Assembly (NCBI GenBank): GCA_002400675.1
Contig: NVQY01000055.1
Coordinates: forward strand, 1 to 13,168
Length of the DNA: 13,168 bases
Direction: 5' to 3'
Source: Paracoccaceae bacterium
GTDB lineage: Bacteria; Pseudomonadota; Alphaproteobacteria; Rhodobacterales; Rhodobacteraceae
Part shown: one piece after another, positions 1 to 7,967 of the stretch
Layout: each line of letters begins with the position of its first letter
Numbering within the stretch: position 1 is the stretch's first letter
The notes under the pieces: model-generated
Seen by the model: only the letters and a program-made list of their open reading frames with translations
What the model was told of the DNA's origin: nothing
Database searches by the model: none
Made by a program: the position numbers and the translations under genes

Positions 1-1
1 G

Positions 2-568
2 GCCGCGCGGGTCGAGCACGTCAAGCAATGCCTGCCCGAGATCTGCACGCTTGATTGCGGCACGATGAATTTTGCCGAGTCCGATTATGTGATGACCAAC
101 ACGCCCGGCATGCTGGTGGCGATGGGGCGGATGATGACGCATCTTGGGGTCAAGCCAGAGATCGAGGCGTTTGACACGGGGCATTTATGGTATGCGAAAC
201 AACTGGTTGCCGATGGGGTTCTTGAGGGGTCGGCTTTGGTTCAGCTGTGCATGGGGGTGCCGTGGGGCGCGCCGGATGATCTGAATACCTTCATGGCGAT
301 GGTCAACAATGTGCCTGACGACTGGACGTTTTCCGCCTTTGGGCTGGGGCGCAATCAGATGGCGTATGTGGCGGCCTCTGTGTTGGCCGGGGGCAATGTG
401 CGGGTCGGGCTTGAGGATAATCTGTGGCTGGGCAAGGGCGAATTGGCCGAAAACTGGCAGTTGGTAGAGCGGGCCGCGAATATCGTCGAGAATATGGGCG
501 CGCGGGTGATTGGGCCGGCCGAAGTGCGCGAAAATCTGGGGTTGACTAAAAGGGCGATGGCGGCATGA
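2..568 (+). CDS. cdhC: BKACE-family dehydrocarnitine cleavage enzyme, 5'-truncated
   Basis: This is the C-terminal part (188 visible residues) of a beta-keto acid cleavage enzyme (BKACE, formerly DUF849), whose full length is near 300 residues; the reading frame is open to the window edge. The family condenses a beta-keto acid with acetyl-CoA to give acetoacetate and a new CoA ester, using a Zn-containing TIM barrel. The segment RVGLEDN at visible residues 134-140 fits the conserved strand that carries an active-site Arg, a Zn-ligand Glu and a catalytic Asp in the characterised member Kce. Substrate is inferred from context: the gene overlaps by ATGA (565-568) a carnitine dehydrogenase-thioesterase fusion, so 3-dehydrocarnitine to betainyl-CoA plus acetoacetate is the likely reaction. 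The family assignment is firm. The exact substrate is inferred, because BKACE members act on many keto acids. The start and the Zn-binding histidines lie outside the window. Confidence 0.9.
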   Translation, partial: AARVEHVKQCLPEICTLDCGTMNFAESDYVMTNTPGMLVAMGRMMTHLGVKPEIEAFDTGHLWYAKQLVADGVLEGSALVQLCMGVPWGAPDDLNTFMAMVNNVPDDWTFSAFGLGRNQMAYVAASVLAGGNVRVGLEDNLWLGKGELAENWQLVERAANIVENMGARVIGPAEVRENLGLTKRAMAA

Positions 569-2049
569 AGGTGGACAAGCGGATTGCGGCGATCATTGGC
601 GGGGGGGTTATCGGCGGCGGTTGGGCCGCGCGGTTCCTGCTGAACGGGTGGGATGTGCGGGTGTTCGACCCGGACCCGGAGGCCACGCGCAAAATCGGCG
701 AAGTTCTGGACAATGCGCGCCGCTCTTTGCCGGGGTTAAGTGATGTGATGCTGCCAGACGAGGGCACCCTTAGTTTTCACGATACCATGTCAGAGGCCGT
801 TGCGGGGGCCGCGTGGATACAGGAAAGCGTGCCAGAGAGGTTGGCGCTAAAACGTAAGGTTTACCAAACCTTACAGGAACATTGTAATGTGGATGCCGTG
901 ATAGGATCGTCCACCTCAGGGTTCAAACCGTCCGAGTTGCAGGGCTGTGCCACGCGCCCCGAACAGATCATGGTCGCGCATCCGTTCAACCCGGTTTACC
1001 TGTTGCCGCTGGTGGAACTGGTGACGACTCCGGCCAATGATGCGGGGCTTGTCGAGACGGCCAAAGATGCCCTGTCCGGGCTGGGGATGTTCCCTTTGCA
1101 CCTGAGGAAAGAGATTGACGCCCATGTGGCTGACCGGTTCCTTGAGGCGGTCTGGCGCGAGGCGCTTTGGCTGATCAAGGATGGCATCGCCACCACCGAG
1201 GAAATCGACAACGCGATCCGTTACGGTTTTGGCATCCGCTGGGCGCAGATGGGCTTGTTCGAGACCTATCGCGTGGCCGGGGGCGAGGCCGGGATGGCGC
1301 ATTTTATCGAACAATTCGGGCCTTGCCTGAAATGGCCGTGGACCAAGCTGATGGATGTGCCGGAATTGACCGAGGAACTGGTTAAAACCATTGCGGATCA
1401 GTCGGATACGCAATCGGGTGCGCATTCGATCCGTGGGCTTGAACGGATCAGGGACAACAATCTTGTGGGCATGATGCGTGCGCTCAAGGCGCAGGATTGG
1501 GGCGCGGGCGCATTGCTGAACCAACAAGACAAGGCGCGCGCGCAAGGCACGGTTCTGACCGCACGGGCCGACGAAATTGCCGACCCAGGGCAGCCGATTG
1601 TTACCGTGCGCCGCGCGGTGCCGCTGGACTGGACCGATTACAACGGCCACATGAACGAAGCGCGCTATCTGCACGCGTTCTGCGATGCCACGGATCGTTT
1701 TATGGAACTGATCGGCTGTGACGCCGACTATATTTCCTCGGGCGGCAGCTATTTTACCGCCGAGACCCATATCCGCCACCTGCAAGAGGTGCACGCGGGC
1801 GCGCGGATCGAAGTGCGCACGCGGGTTCTGGGTGGCGCGGGCAAGAAAATGCACCTGTGGCACGAGATGTACAAGGGCGATGAATTGCTGGCCACAGGCG
1901 AACATATGCTGATCCACGTGAGCCTTGAAACCCGCCGTCCTAGCGTGCCGGGACCAATGGTTGCGGCGGCGCTGACCCGGATTGCAGAGGCGCAGGCAAG
2001 GCTGGCGATGCCCGACGGGGCAGGGCGGTTTGTTGGCGCGCCAAGGTGA
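565..2049 (+). CDS. cdhA-cdhB: L-carnitine 3-dehydrogenase / betainyl-CoA thioesterase fusion
   Basis: This 494-residue protein has two fused enzymes. Residues 6-330 are a 3-hydroxyacyl-CoA dehydrogenase-like unit: the NAD-binding GGGVIGGGW motif at 12-20, acidic D35 at the end of the second strand, the SSTSGF loop at 115-120, and HPFNPVYLLPLVELV at 139-153, which carries the catalytic His. A helical C-terminal dimer domain follows. Residues 345-480 are a hot-dog thioesterase of the 4-hydroxybenzoyl-CoA thioesterase type, with DWTDYNGHMNEARY at 355-368. A free-standing carnitine dehydrogenase is about 320 residues, so the extra 150 residues match a whole thioesterase. The expected reactions are NAD-dependent oxidation of L-carnitine to 3-dehydrocarnitine and hydrolysis of betainyl-CoA to glycine betaine. 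The cleavage step between them belongs to the upstream overlapping gene. The ATG at 565 overlaps that gene's stop by 4 bases, suggesting translational coupling. The function rests on family resemblance and context, with cytosolic location assumed. Confidence 0.92.
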   Translation: MKVDKRIAAIIGGGVIGGGWAARFLLNGWDVRVFDPDPEATRKIGEVLDNARRSLPGLSDVMLPDEGTLSFHDTMSEAVAGAAWIQESVPERLALKRKVYQTLQEHCNVDAVIGSSTSGFKPSELQGCATRPEQIMVAHPFNPVYLLPLVELVTTPANDAGLVETAKDALSGLGMFPLHLRKEIDAHVADRFLEAVWREALWLIKDGIATTEEIDNAIRYGFGIRWAQMGLFETYRVAGGEAGMAHFIEQFGPCLKWPWTKLMDVPELTEELVKTIADQSDTQSGAHSIRGLERIRDNNLVGMMRALKAQDWGAGALLNQQDKARAQGTVLTARADEIADPGQPIVTVRRAVPLDWTDYNGHMNEARYLHAFCDATDRFMELIGCDADYISSGGSYFTAETHIRHLQEVHAGARIEVRTRVLGGAGKKMHLWHEMYKGDELLATGEHMLIHVSLETRRPSVPGPMVAAALTRIAEAQARLAMPDGAGRFVGAPR

Positions 2050-2055
2050 TCCGAC

Positions 2056-2085
2056 GCCGGGGCTGGCTAACCTGCCACCCCCGGC
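2056..2085. terminator. Hairpin between convergent genes
   Basis: Two 12-base arms, GCCGGGGCTGGC and GCCACCCCCGGC, pair with a single C-C mismatch around a 6-base loop. The hairpin occupies almost the whole 37-base gap between the stop of the carnitine fusion gene and the stop of the regulator gene read from the other side. The position and GC-rich stem suit a bidirectional terminator. There is no clear U-tract on either side, so it may act mainly by stabilising the 3' ends. Confidence 0.5.
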
Positions 2086-2086
2086 A

Positions 2087-2947
2087 TCAGGTCAGCTTAT
2101 CACGCAGCGCGCGCAGATAGACCGGCAGGTCACGCGCGGTTGTGTCTGACTCGCGGACCAGCATGTCAAAATGGGTGGTAAAGGTCTCGATCCGGTCACG
2201 GTCGCGGAACGCCAGATAATGCGACCCGGCGTAGAATACGCATAACAGCGGGCCAAAAATGGTCAGCGGCGCGGAATAAAGTCGCCTCGCATCAAACAGA
2301 TAGACCCTCAGGCGCGGATACAGTTGGTCGGCCAGTGCCAGAAACCGGTCGATTTGATTGCGGCGGATGTCCAGCGGCAGACCGCTGTAATACCCGGTGG
2401 CGGCGGCAAAGCACTCAAGCTCATACAGTGGCATGGCGATTTCATAATCCGAACGCGCCAGCCGCATCCATTGCAACCGGTCCTCGGACGCGCCAATCGC
2501 CTGCGTTGCGGTGCGCCCCAGATGCGGCGCGTATTCCCATTCCAGCATCTCGCGGGTTTTCAGCATGTCGGGCAGGGCGGCCGGCACATGCCGGACCTTG
2601 TAGCCAGCGGCCTCTTGGTGCCACTCAAAAATGCGTTCATCCACCAGCGCGCGGGGGGCCTTGGACAGCGTCAGCGACCCGGCCAAAAGCTCTGCCGCGC
2701 TTTCGGGGCGGTCGGACAGCGACAACAGCCAATCGGCGGACACCCCCAGCGCCGAGGCACACGACCCAATCACATGCGCGTTCGGCAGGCGCGCGCCGTC
2801 GCCCTTGAGAAGCTGCGAAACCGTGGACCGGTCAACGCCGATCATCCGCGCCAGCGCGCTTTGGCTGATCTGCCCGTCCTGCATTGCCCGCGCCAGACGG
2901 GTGCGAAACTGGGCCGCGCGGACGCGTTTGTCGATATTTATAACCAT
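2087..2947 (-). CDS. XRE-family HTH transcriptional regulator with C-terminal sensor-like domain
   Basis: The 286-residue protein has an N-terminal lambda-repressor-type HTH at about 15-75, with the turn and recognition helix around SALARMIGVDRSTVSQLLKG (30-49) and the typical ALGVSADWLL ending. Residues 100-286 form a larger domain that I cannot name, containing GYYSGLPLDIRRNQIDRFLA (185-204) and a hydrophobic core near 215-247. This layout suggests a DNA-binding domain joined to a ligand-sensing or interaction domain. The gene is divergent from the DUF2061-desaturase pair across a 107-base gap, so those genes and its own promoter are the natural targets. Control of the convergent carnitine genes is also possible. 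No convincing Shine-Dalgarno sequence precedes the ATG at 2947. The regulator class is certain, but its ligand and regulon are unknown. Confidence 0.85.
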   Translation of the reverse strand: MVINIDKRVRAAQFRTRLARAMQDGQISQSALARMIGVDRSTVSQLLKGDGARLPNAHVIGSCASALGVSADWLLSLSDRPESAAELLAGSLTLSKAPRALVDERIFEWHQEAAGYKVRHVPAALPDMLKTREMLEWEYAPHLGRTATQAIGASEDRLQWMRLARSDYEIAMPLYELECFAAATGYYSGLPLDIRRNQIDRFLALADQLYPRLRVYLFDARRLYSAPLTIFGPLLCVFYAGSHYLAFRDRDRIETFTTHFDMLVRESDTTARDLPVYLRALRDKLT

Positions 2948-3054
2948 ACGTAGATTAATATCACAGATGCAGAGTTTTGTTAATCATATTCGGAATTCTC
3001 ACAGGTGCATCTGCGCGGTAACAACGTGGCAAGCCAACACCCTCAGGAGCCATC
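2948..3054. promoter_or_regulatory. Divergent promoter region with inverted repeats
   Basis: This 107-base region separates the XRE regulator gene (- strand) from the DUF2061 gene (+ strand) and must hold both promoters. It is AT-rich at its left end. Two perfect inverted repeats are visible: GATTAA (2953-2958) with TTAATC (2980-2985), and CAGATGCA (2964-2971) with TGCATCTG (3006-3013). Either could be the operator of the neighbouring regulator. A good Shine-Dalgarno sequence, AGGAG at 3045-3049, lies 5 bases before the ATG at 3055. I cannot assign -35/-10 boxes with confidence. Confidence 0.4.
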
Positions 3055-3258
3055 ATGGAAACCCGCACGCGATCCCTCGTCAAGGCTACAATCTGGAGCA
3101 TCATGGGATTGGCGGTCATGGCCATCGTCGGCGGAATCGCCACCGGGTCGATCTGGGTCGGCGGCACAATGGCGCTGATCAACACCGGCATCGGTTTGGT
3201 GACATACGTGATTTACGAACGCATCTGGGCGTCAATCGGCTGGGGCCGTCATGTCTGA
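3055..3258 (+). CDS. DUF2061 small membrane protein
   Basis: This 67-residue protein has two predicted membrane helices (about 12-30 and 34-54) and the ending YERIWASIGWGR (54-65), which matches the DUF2061 family hallmark; the N-terminal RSLVKATIWS also fits. The family has no settled biochemical role. The start at 3055 has AGGAG 5 bases upstream. The last 8 bases overlap the start of the desaturase gene, so the two are probably co-translated and may work together in the membrane. A structural or accessory role for the desaturase is only a guess from that overlap. Confidence 0.85.
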   Translation: METRTRSLVKATIWSIMGLAVMAIVGGIATGSIWVGGTMALINTGIGLVTYVIYERIWASIGWGRHV

Positions 3259-4153
3259 GCCGTTGCAAAAAGCCGGGCGCGAGTGGCTGACGTTAACCTT
3301 GATTGTAGCCTGCTATGCCACCTGGATTGCCACGTTGCTCTGGGGCGCTGACTGGTCGATCCTGCTTGCCACACTGGCGAGCATGCTGGTGGTGGCGTTC
3401 CATTCCTCGCTGACCCACGAGGTGCTGCATGGCCACCCGTTCAAGTCCAAAGCGCTGAACGAAGCATTGATGTTCCTGCCGCTGTCTTTATTCATCCCCT
3501 ACAACCGGTTTCGCGATCAACACCTGTCGCACCACCGGGATTCCAACCTGACAGACCCCTATGACGACCCGGAATCAAACTATCTTGACCCGGCCGTTTG
3601 GGCGACCTTGCCGGGCTGGAAACGCATGATCTACCGTGCAAACAACACGCTGGCCGGGCGCATATTGCTGGGGCCGGGGTTGGGGCAGACCAATTTCTTT
3701 ATCGAAGAATGGCGCGCGGCCCGGCGTGGGGACCGTGCCGTTTGGCTGGCATGGGCGCTGCACCTGCCGGGGGTGGTTATTGTGCTGTGGGTGGTGTCCT
3801 TGTCGGACATGCCGATCTGGGCCTATGTTGTGGCCGCCTATCTTGGCCTTGGGCTGATCAAGATCCGCACCTTTCTTGAACACCGCGCCAATGCGTCGGT
3901 CCGCGGGCGCACGGTGATTGTCGAAGATCGCGGGCCGTTGTCTTATCTGTTTTTGAACAATAACTTGCACGTCGTTCATCACATGAACCCCACGGCCGCA
4001 TGGTATGACCTGCCGGGGCTGTATCAGCGCGGCAAAGAGCGCTATCAATCCTGCAACGAAGGTTACGTCTACCCGTCTTACGCCCGCATTTTCCAACAGT
4101 ATTTCCTGCGCGCCAAAGACCCGATTGCACATCCGCTCTGGCCCGCCGAGTAA
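3251..4153 (+). CDS. Membrane fatty-acid desaturase/hydroxylase family protein
   Basis: This 300-residue integral membrane protein has the three His clusters of the di-iron desaturase superfamily: HEVLHGH at 56-62, HLSHH at 91-95 and HVVHH at 240-244, with another His in EHR at 210-212 just after a membrane helix. Hydrophobic segments at about 14-32, 36-52, 74-83, 165-183 and 188-206 place it in the cytoplasmic membrane with the His boxes on the cytosolic face. It probably uses O2 and an electron donor to desaturate or hydroxylate a lipid acyl chain. The true substrate cannot be read from the sequence; the superfamily also includes carotenoid oxygenases and alkane hydroxylases. It overlaps the DUF2061 gene by 8 bases and is followed 21 bases later by an EamA permease gene. 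The family call is strong and the substrate is unknown. Confidence 0.88.
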   Translation: MSEPLQKAGREWLTLTLIVACYATWIATLLWGADWSILLATLASMLVVAFHSSLTHEVLHGHPFKSKALNEALMFLPLSLFIPYNRFRDQHLSHHRDSNLTDPYDDPESNYLDPAVWATLPGWKRMIYRANNTLAGRILLGPGLGQTNFFIEEWRAARRGDRAVWLAWALHLPGVVIVLWVVSLSDMPIWAYVVAAYLGLGLIKIRTFLEHRANASVRGRTVIVEDRGPLSYLFLNNNLHVVHHMNPTAAWYDLPGLYQRGKERYQSCNEGYVYPSYARIFQQYFLRAKDPIAHPLWPAE

Positions 4154-4174
4154 ATTCAGGCCATAGCGGGGGTC

Positions 4175-5077
4175 ATGAGCCTTTGGATTCTCGTCACCCT
4201 TGCCGCCGCGGTCTTTCAGACGCTGCGATTCATGCTGCAAAAAAGCCTGAGCACCACGCGGCTGTCGGCCACCGGGGCCACGTTTGCGCGGTTTGCCTAT
4301 TCCGCGCCGATCATCGCGGCGGTTCTGGCCGGATACCTGATGGTGTCGGGGCGTGAACTGCCACCGCTAAGTGCAGCGTTCTGGGGTTATGCCCTGACCG
4401 GGGGGCTGGGCCAGATTCTGGCGACGATCTGTGTGGTGGCGCTGTTCAAACAACGCAATTTCGCCGTGGGCATCATGTTCAAGAAAACCGAAGTCATTCA
4501 AACCGTGCTGGTCGGCCTGCTAATCCTTGGCGAAGGCGTCAGCTGGGCTGGTTTCGGAGCCATTCTGATCGGGTTGACCGGCGTGCTGACCCTGTCAAAA
4601 AGCCCCGGCGGCACCGGTCATTGGTGGCAACACCTGACCAACCGGGCAGCGGTGCTGGGCCTGGGGTCGGGGGTGTTGTTTGCCATCTCGGGCGTGACCT
4701 ATCGCGCCGCATCGCTTGAATTGTCGGGGTTGGAACCAGTGTTTCGCGCCGGCATCACGCTGGCGGCGGTTACGTCCGCGCAGATGATCGCCATGGGCGC
4801 GTGGCTGGCATGGCGCGACCGGGACGAGTTGCGCGCGGTCTGGGGGGCCAGACGCACGGCCCTCTGGGTTGGCCTGTTCAGCATGGGCGGTTCGTTCTGC
4901 TGGTTCATCGCCTTCACGCTGCAAACCGTGGCCTATGTAAAGGCGCTGGGGCAGGTCGAGCTGATCTTTTCGATGCTGGCCTCGGTGTTGTTTTTCCGCG
5001 AACGCATTGCGGCGCGCGAAGTCGCCGGAATTGCCCTGTTGGGGGCCAGTATCCTATTGCTGGTTCTAGTGGCCTGA
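4175..5077 (+). CDS. EamA/DMT-superfamily transporter
   Basis: This 300-residue, very hydrophobic protein has about ten predicted membrane helices arranged as two repeated halves. The second half ends in the typical EamA pattern GQVELIFSMLASVLFFRERI (259-278), in which a Glu in a helix is followed by a charged turn; the first half has KKTEVIQTVLVGLLILGE (103-120) at the equivalent place. Such permeases export or import small metabolites across the inner membrane. Nothing in the sequence gives the substrate. The gene starts 21 bases after the desaturase gene with only a weak G-rich ribosome site, so it probably belongs to the same transcript. It sits next to the anthranilate genes but points toward them and is separated by a hairpin, so a role in that pathway is not supported. 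Confidence 0.88.
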   Translation: MSLWILVTLAAAVFQTLRFMLQKSLSTTRLSATGATFARFAYSAPIIAAVLAGYLMVSGRELPPLSAAFWGYALTGGLGQILATICVVALFKQRNFAVGIMFKKTEVIQTVLVGLLILGEGVSWAGFGAILIGLTGVLTLSKSPGGTGHWWQHLTNRAAVLGLGSGVLFAISGVTYRAASLELSGLEPVFRAGITLAAVTSAQMIAMGAWLAWRDRDELRAVWGARRTALWVGLFSMGGSFCWFIAFTLQTVAYVKALGQVELIFSMLASVLFFRERIAAREVAGIALLGASILLLVLVA

Positions 5078-5123
5078 TCCCGGCCCACCCACCACGACAG
5101 AAAATTTTTCCAAAAATAATTTC

Positions 5124-5149
5124 ACAAGAAAATTTCTGAATTTTCTTGT
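5124..5149. terminator. AT-rich bidirectional terminator hairpin
   Basis: Perfect 11-bp arms, ACAAGAAAATT (5124-5134) and AATTTTCTTGT (5139-5149), flank a TCTG loop. The hairpin lies in the gap between the convergent EamA and CoA-ligase genes. Read on the - strand it is followed by a U-rich run (the complement of the A/T stretch at 5101-5122), which fits termination of the long anthranilate transcript. On the + strand the tail is poor in U. Confidence 0.65.
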
Positions 5150-5160
5150 TCGCCAACATC

Positions 5161-6783
5161 TTACTCTTCGCGCAACCTGAACCGTTGTATCTTACCGGTC
5201 TGGGTCTTGGGCAACTCATCAATGAACAAAACCCGCCGCGGATATTTGTAGGGCGCAATGCGCGCCTTGACGAAATCCTGCAACAGCTTGGCCTGCGCTG
5301 GCGACGCCTCTACCCCGTCCTTCAGAACCACATGCGCCTCGACAATCGCACCACGCGCCTCGTCCGGCGCACCGATCACCCCACATTCCGCCACATCCTC
5401 ATGCGCCAAAAGGGCGGCCTCAACCTCTGGCCCGGCGATGTTGTACCCGGCTGAAATGATCATATCGTCCGACCGCGCAGCAAAATAAAGATACCCGTCC
5501 GCGTCCATCGAAAACGAATCCCCCGTCAGGTTCCAGCCATCCAGAACATAGCCTTGTTGCCTTTCCTCATCGTTAAGATACCTGCATCCGGTTGGTCCGC
5601 GCACCGCCAGTCGTCCAACCTCGCCAAAGGGCAGCTCAGCCCCGTCCGGCCCAACAATCCGGGCCTCATACCCTGCGACCGGCTTGCCGGTACAGGCGGG
5701 CCGATGATCGTCAAACCGGTTACTGATGAAAATATGCAGCATTTCCGTGGCCCCAATCCCATCCAGCATCGGCTTGCCGGTCTTGGCGATCCAGTCTCGA
5801 TAAACCGGCTCCGGCAACGTCTCTCCGGCGGACACAGCCGCGCGCAGGGATGACAGGTCCGCGCCGTCCTCCATCGCCGCCAACATCACCCGATACGCCG
5901 TGGGCGCGGTAAAGCAGATAGTGGCGCGATGCTTCTCGATAATCTCGATCATGTTGGGTGGCGTCGCCGCTTCAAGCAAAACCGCCGTGGCCCCAAACCG
6001 CAACGGAAATACCGCCAGCCCGCCCAGCCCAAAGGTAAAGGCCAAAGGCGGCGAGCCGACAAATACATCCTCCGGCGTGACCCCCAGAACTTCCCTCGCA
6101 TAACCATCGGAAATCGCCAGAATATCGCGGTGAAAATGCATTGTTGCCTTGGGGTTACCGGTGGTTCCTGATGTAAATCCCAACAGCGCCACATCGTCGC
6201 GTCCGGTCTTGATCGCCTCAAACGTCACCGGTTTGTTCAGCGCGGCGCGATCCAGTTCCGCGTCATGATTTGCGGTGCCGTCAAAGCCAACCACCGAGGT
6301 CAAAAACGCGTTGTTCTTGGCGCAAATGACCATCTCATCCATTAACCGTGTGTCACACAGCGCCAGAGAAACCTGCGCCTTGTCGACAATTTGCGTCAAC
6401 TCGCCCGCGCGCAGCATCGGCATGGTGTTGACAACAACCGCGCCCGCCTTGGTCGCAGCCAGCCAACAGGCCACCATTGCCGGGTTGTTGGCCGACCGGA
6501 TCAACACCCGATTGCCCGGTTTCAGCCCATAATCCTCGACCAGAACACGGGCCAGCCGGTTGGTCCAGTCGGTCAGTTCCTTATAGCTCCGCAATCGCCC
6601 GTTGCCAATCAACGCAGTGCGATCACCAAAGCCATTTTCCACCATCTTATCCGTCAGTTCCACGCCAACATTGATGTGATCTGGATAGCTTAGATCCCCC
6701 GGCGGCAACGCCGGCCATAGATCAAACGCCGGCAAGGCATCACGGCTGAATGTATCTGTATGTCCCGTCGGTCCCAGCATCAT
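5161..6783 (-). CDS. abmG: 2-aminobenzoate-CoA ligase (AMP-forming)
   Basis: This 540-residue acyl-adenylate-forming enzyme of the benzoate-CoA ligase type would activate anthranilate with ATP and CoA to 2-aminobenzoyl-CoA in the cytosol. It has the P-loop TSGTTGNPK at 204-212, GIGATEML at 342-349, [19 protein letters not shown] at 431-449 with the hinge Asp, and the C-terminal [10 protein letters not shown] (525-534) with catalytic K531. Length and N-terminal layout match aryl-CoA ligases rather than fatty-acid ligases. Anthranilate is chosen over benzoate because the same operon encodes a two-domain aminobenzoyl-CoA monooxygenase/reductase. The first ATG (6783) overlaps the upstream stop as ATGA, and a second ATG follows directly (6780). 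AGGGGG stands 3 bases before the first and 6 before the second, so either could be used. This is the last gene of the operon. Confidence 0.88.
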   Translation of the reverse strand: MMLGPTGHTDTFSRDALPAFDLWPALPPGDLSYPDHINVGVELTDKMVENGFGDRTALIGNGRLRSYKELTDWTNRLARVLVEDYGLKPGNRVLIRSANNPAMVACWLAATKAGAVVVNTMPMLRAGELTQIVDKAQVSLALCDTRLMDEMVICAKNNAFLTSVVGFDGTANHDAELDRAALNKPVTFEAIKTGRDDVALLGFTSGTTGNPKATMHFHRDILAISDGYAREVLGVTPEDVFVGSPPLAFTFGLGGLAVFPLRFGATAVLLEAATPPNMIEIIEKHRATICFTAPTAYRVMLAAMEDGADLSSLRAAVSAGETLPEPVYRDWIAKTGKPMLDGIGATEMLHIFISNRFDDHRPACTGKPVAGYEARIVGPDGAELPFGEVGRLAVRGPTGCRYLNDEERQQGYVLDGWNLTGDSFSMDADGYLYFAARSDDMIISAGYNIAGPEVEAALLAHEDVAECGVIGAPDEARGAIVEAHVVLKDGVEASPAQAKLLQDFVKARIAPYKYPRRVLFIDELPKTQTGKIQRFRLREE

Positions 6784-7919
6784 ATTCCCCCTGCGGCCGC
6801 TTGGCGCGCAATCACCACTTTCTGCACATCCGATGCCCCCTCATAAATCCGCAATGCCCGGATTTCCCGATAAAGGCTTTCCACAATGTGCCCCTTTCGA
6901 ACCCCATCACCACCATGTAACTGCACCGCCGCATCAATGATTTCCTGAGCCGTCTCGGTTGCATGCAACTTGGCCATCGCCGCCTCTCGCGTCACCCGCG
7001 CCGCCCCCATATCCTTGGCCCAGGCAGCCCGGTAAATCAGCAAGGCGCTGGCATCAATCCCCAACGCCATATCGGCAATATGCCCCTGCACCATCTGCAA
7101 ATCAAACAGCGGCGCGCCAAAAATCTGCCGCGCGCCCACCCGTTTCAAACTCTCATCCATGGCGCGCCGGGCAAACCCAAGCGCTGCCGCTCCAACGGTC
7201 GAGCGGAACACGTCCAGCACCGACATGGCGATGCGAAACCCGGCCCCTGCCTCGCCAATCAATGCGGTTGCCGGCAGACGAACATCCTCAAACCTTAGCC
7301 GCGCCAACGGATGCGGCGCGATCACCTCCAACCGCTCAACCACACTTAACCCAACCACATCTGCCGGAACCAGAAATGCCGACAATCCGCGCGCGCCCGG
7401 GGCCTCACCGGTACGAGCAATCACCGTGTAAACATCGGCAATCCCGCCATTTGAAATCCAGGTCTTCTCACCGTTCAGAACAAACCCGTCCCCATCCCTC
7501 ACGGCGGTCGTCACCATGTTTGCCACATCTGATCCGGCCACCGGCTCGGTCAACATGAACCCCGAAATCGCCCGCCCCGAGCGGGTCTCTTCCAACCATT
7601 CCCGCTGGACATCGGACCCAAACAAAGACACCGCCCCCATGCCAAGCCCCTGCATGGCAAAGGAAAAATCCGCCAATCCGTCATACCGCGCCAAAGTCTC
7701 GCGGATCAGACACAAAGACCGCACATCCAACGCCTGGCCCCCGGAATGGCGCAAAATCCCGGCCTCCCCCAAAGCCAAAACCAACCCGCGGCACGCCCCG
7801 TCCACATCCCCATGATCAACCGGCAAATGTGCCCCGGCCCAATCCTCAAGCATCTGCGCTAACTGCCGATGGCGATCCTCAAAAAACGGCCACTCCAGAA
7901 AACTCCGGTCAGACATCAT
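6780..7919 (-). CDS. Acyl-CoA dehydrogenase
   Basis: This 379-residue flavoprotein has the acyl-CoA dehydrogenase signature LTEPVAGSD at 123-131, the FAD-contacting WISN at 154-157, a helical C-terminal domain with [20 protein letters not shown] (331-350), and E360 in YEGASD at the usual catalytic-base position. Length is standard. It should oxidise an acyl-CoA to the enoyl-CoA and pass electrons to ETF, which is not encoded here. In this operon the substrate is probably a ring-opened or alicyclic CoA ester formed after AbmA; that is an inference. The start at 7919 is one of two adjacent ATG codons behind a good GAGGGGAG ribosome site, and the gap to the upstream enoyl-CoA hydratase gene is 48 bases, the only real gap in the operon. 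The stop overlaps the ligase start by 4 bases. Confidence 0.9.
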   Translation of the reverse strand: MMSDRSFLEWPFFEDRHRQLAQMLEDWAGAHLPVDHGDVDGACRGLVLALGEAGILRHSGGQALDVRSLCLIRETLARYDGLADFSFAMQGLGMGAVSLFGSDVQREWLEETRSGRAISGFMLTEPVAGSDVANMVTTAVRDGDGFVLNGEKTWISNGGIADVYTVIARTGEAPGARGLSAFLVPADVVGLSVVERLEVIAPHPLARLRFEDVRLPATALIGEAGAGFRIAMSVLDVFRSTVGAAALGFARRAMDESLKRVGARQIFGAPLFDLQMVQGHIADMALGIDASALLIYRAAWAKDMGAARVTREAAMAKLHATETAQEIIDAAVQLHGGDGVRKGHIVESLYREIRALRIYEGASDVQKVVIARQAAAGGI

Positions 7920-7967
7920 TCACTCCCCTCAGGCTTCTTCTTGTTACAAATACTCAGATCCAACCCC

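Noticed and set aside
916..1917. A 333-codon open frame on the - strand inside the carnitine fusion gene
   Set aside because: It is antisense to a gene with clear catalytic motifs, and its translation is rich in His, Arg and Pro with no recognisable domain, as expected for a shadow frame in GC-rich DNA.
2324..2953. A 209-codon open frame on the + strand opposite the XRE regulator
   Set aside because: It is a shadow of a gene with a clear HTH; the translation is Gln/Arg/Gly-rich with no domain.
4175..5077. EamA permease as the anthranilate transporter
   Set aside because: It is convergent with the abm operon, is separated by a hairpin and packs with the desaturase gene; nothing in the sequence indicates an aromatic substrate.
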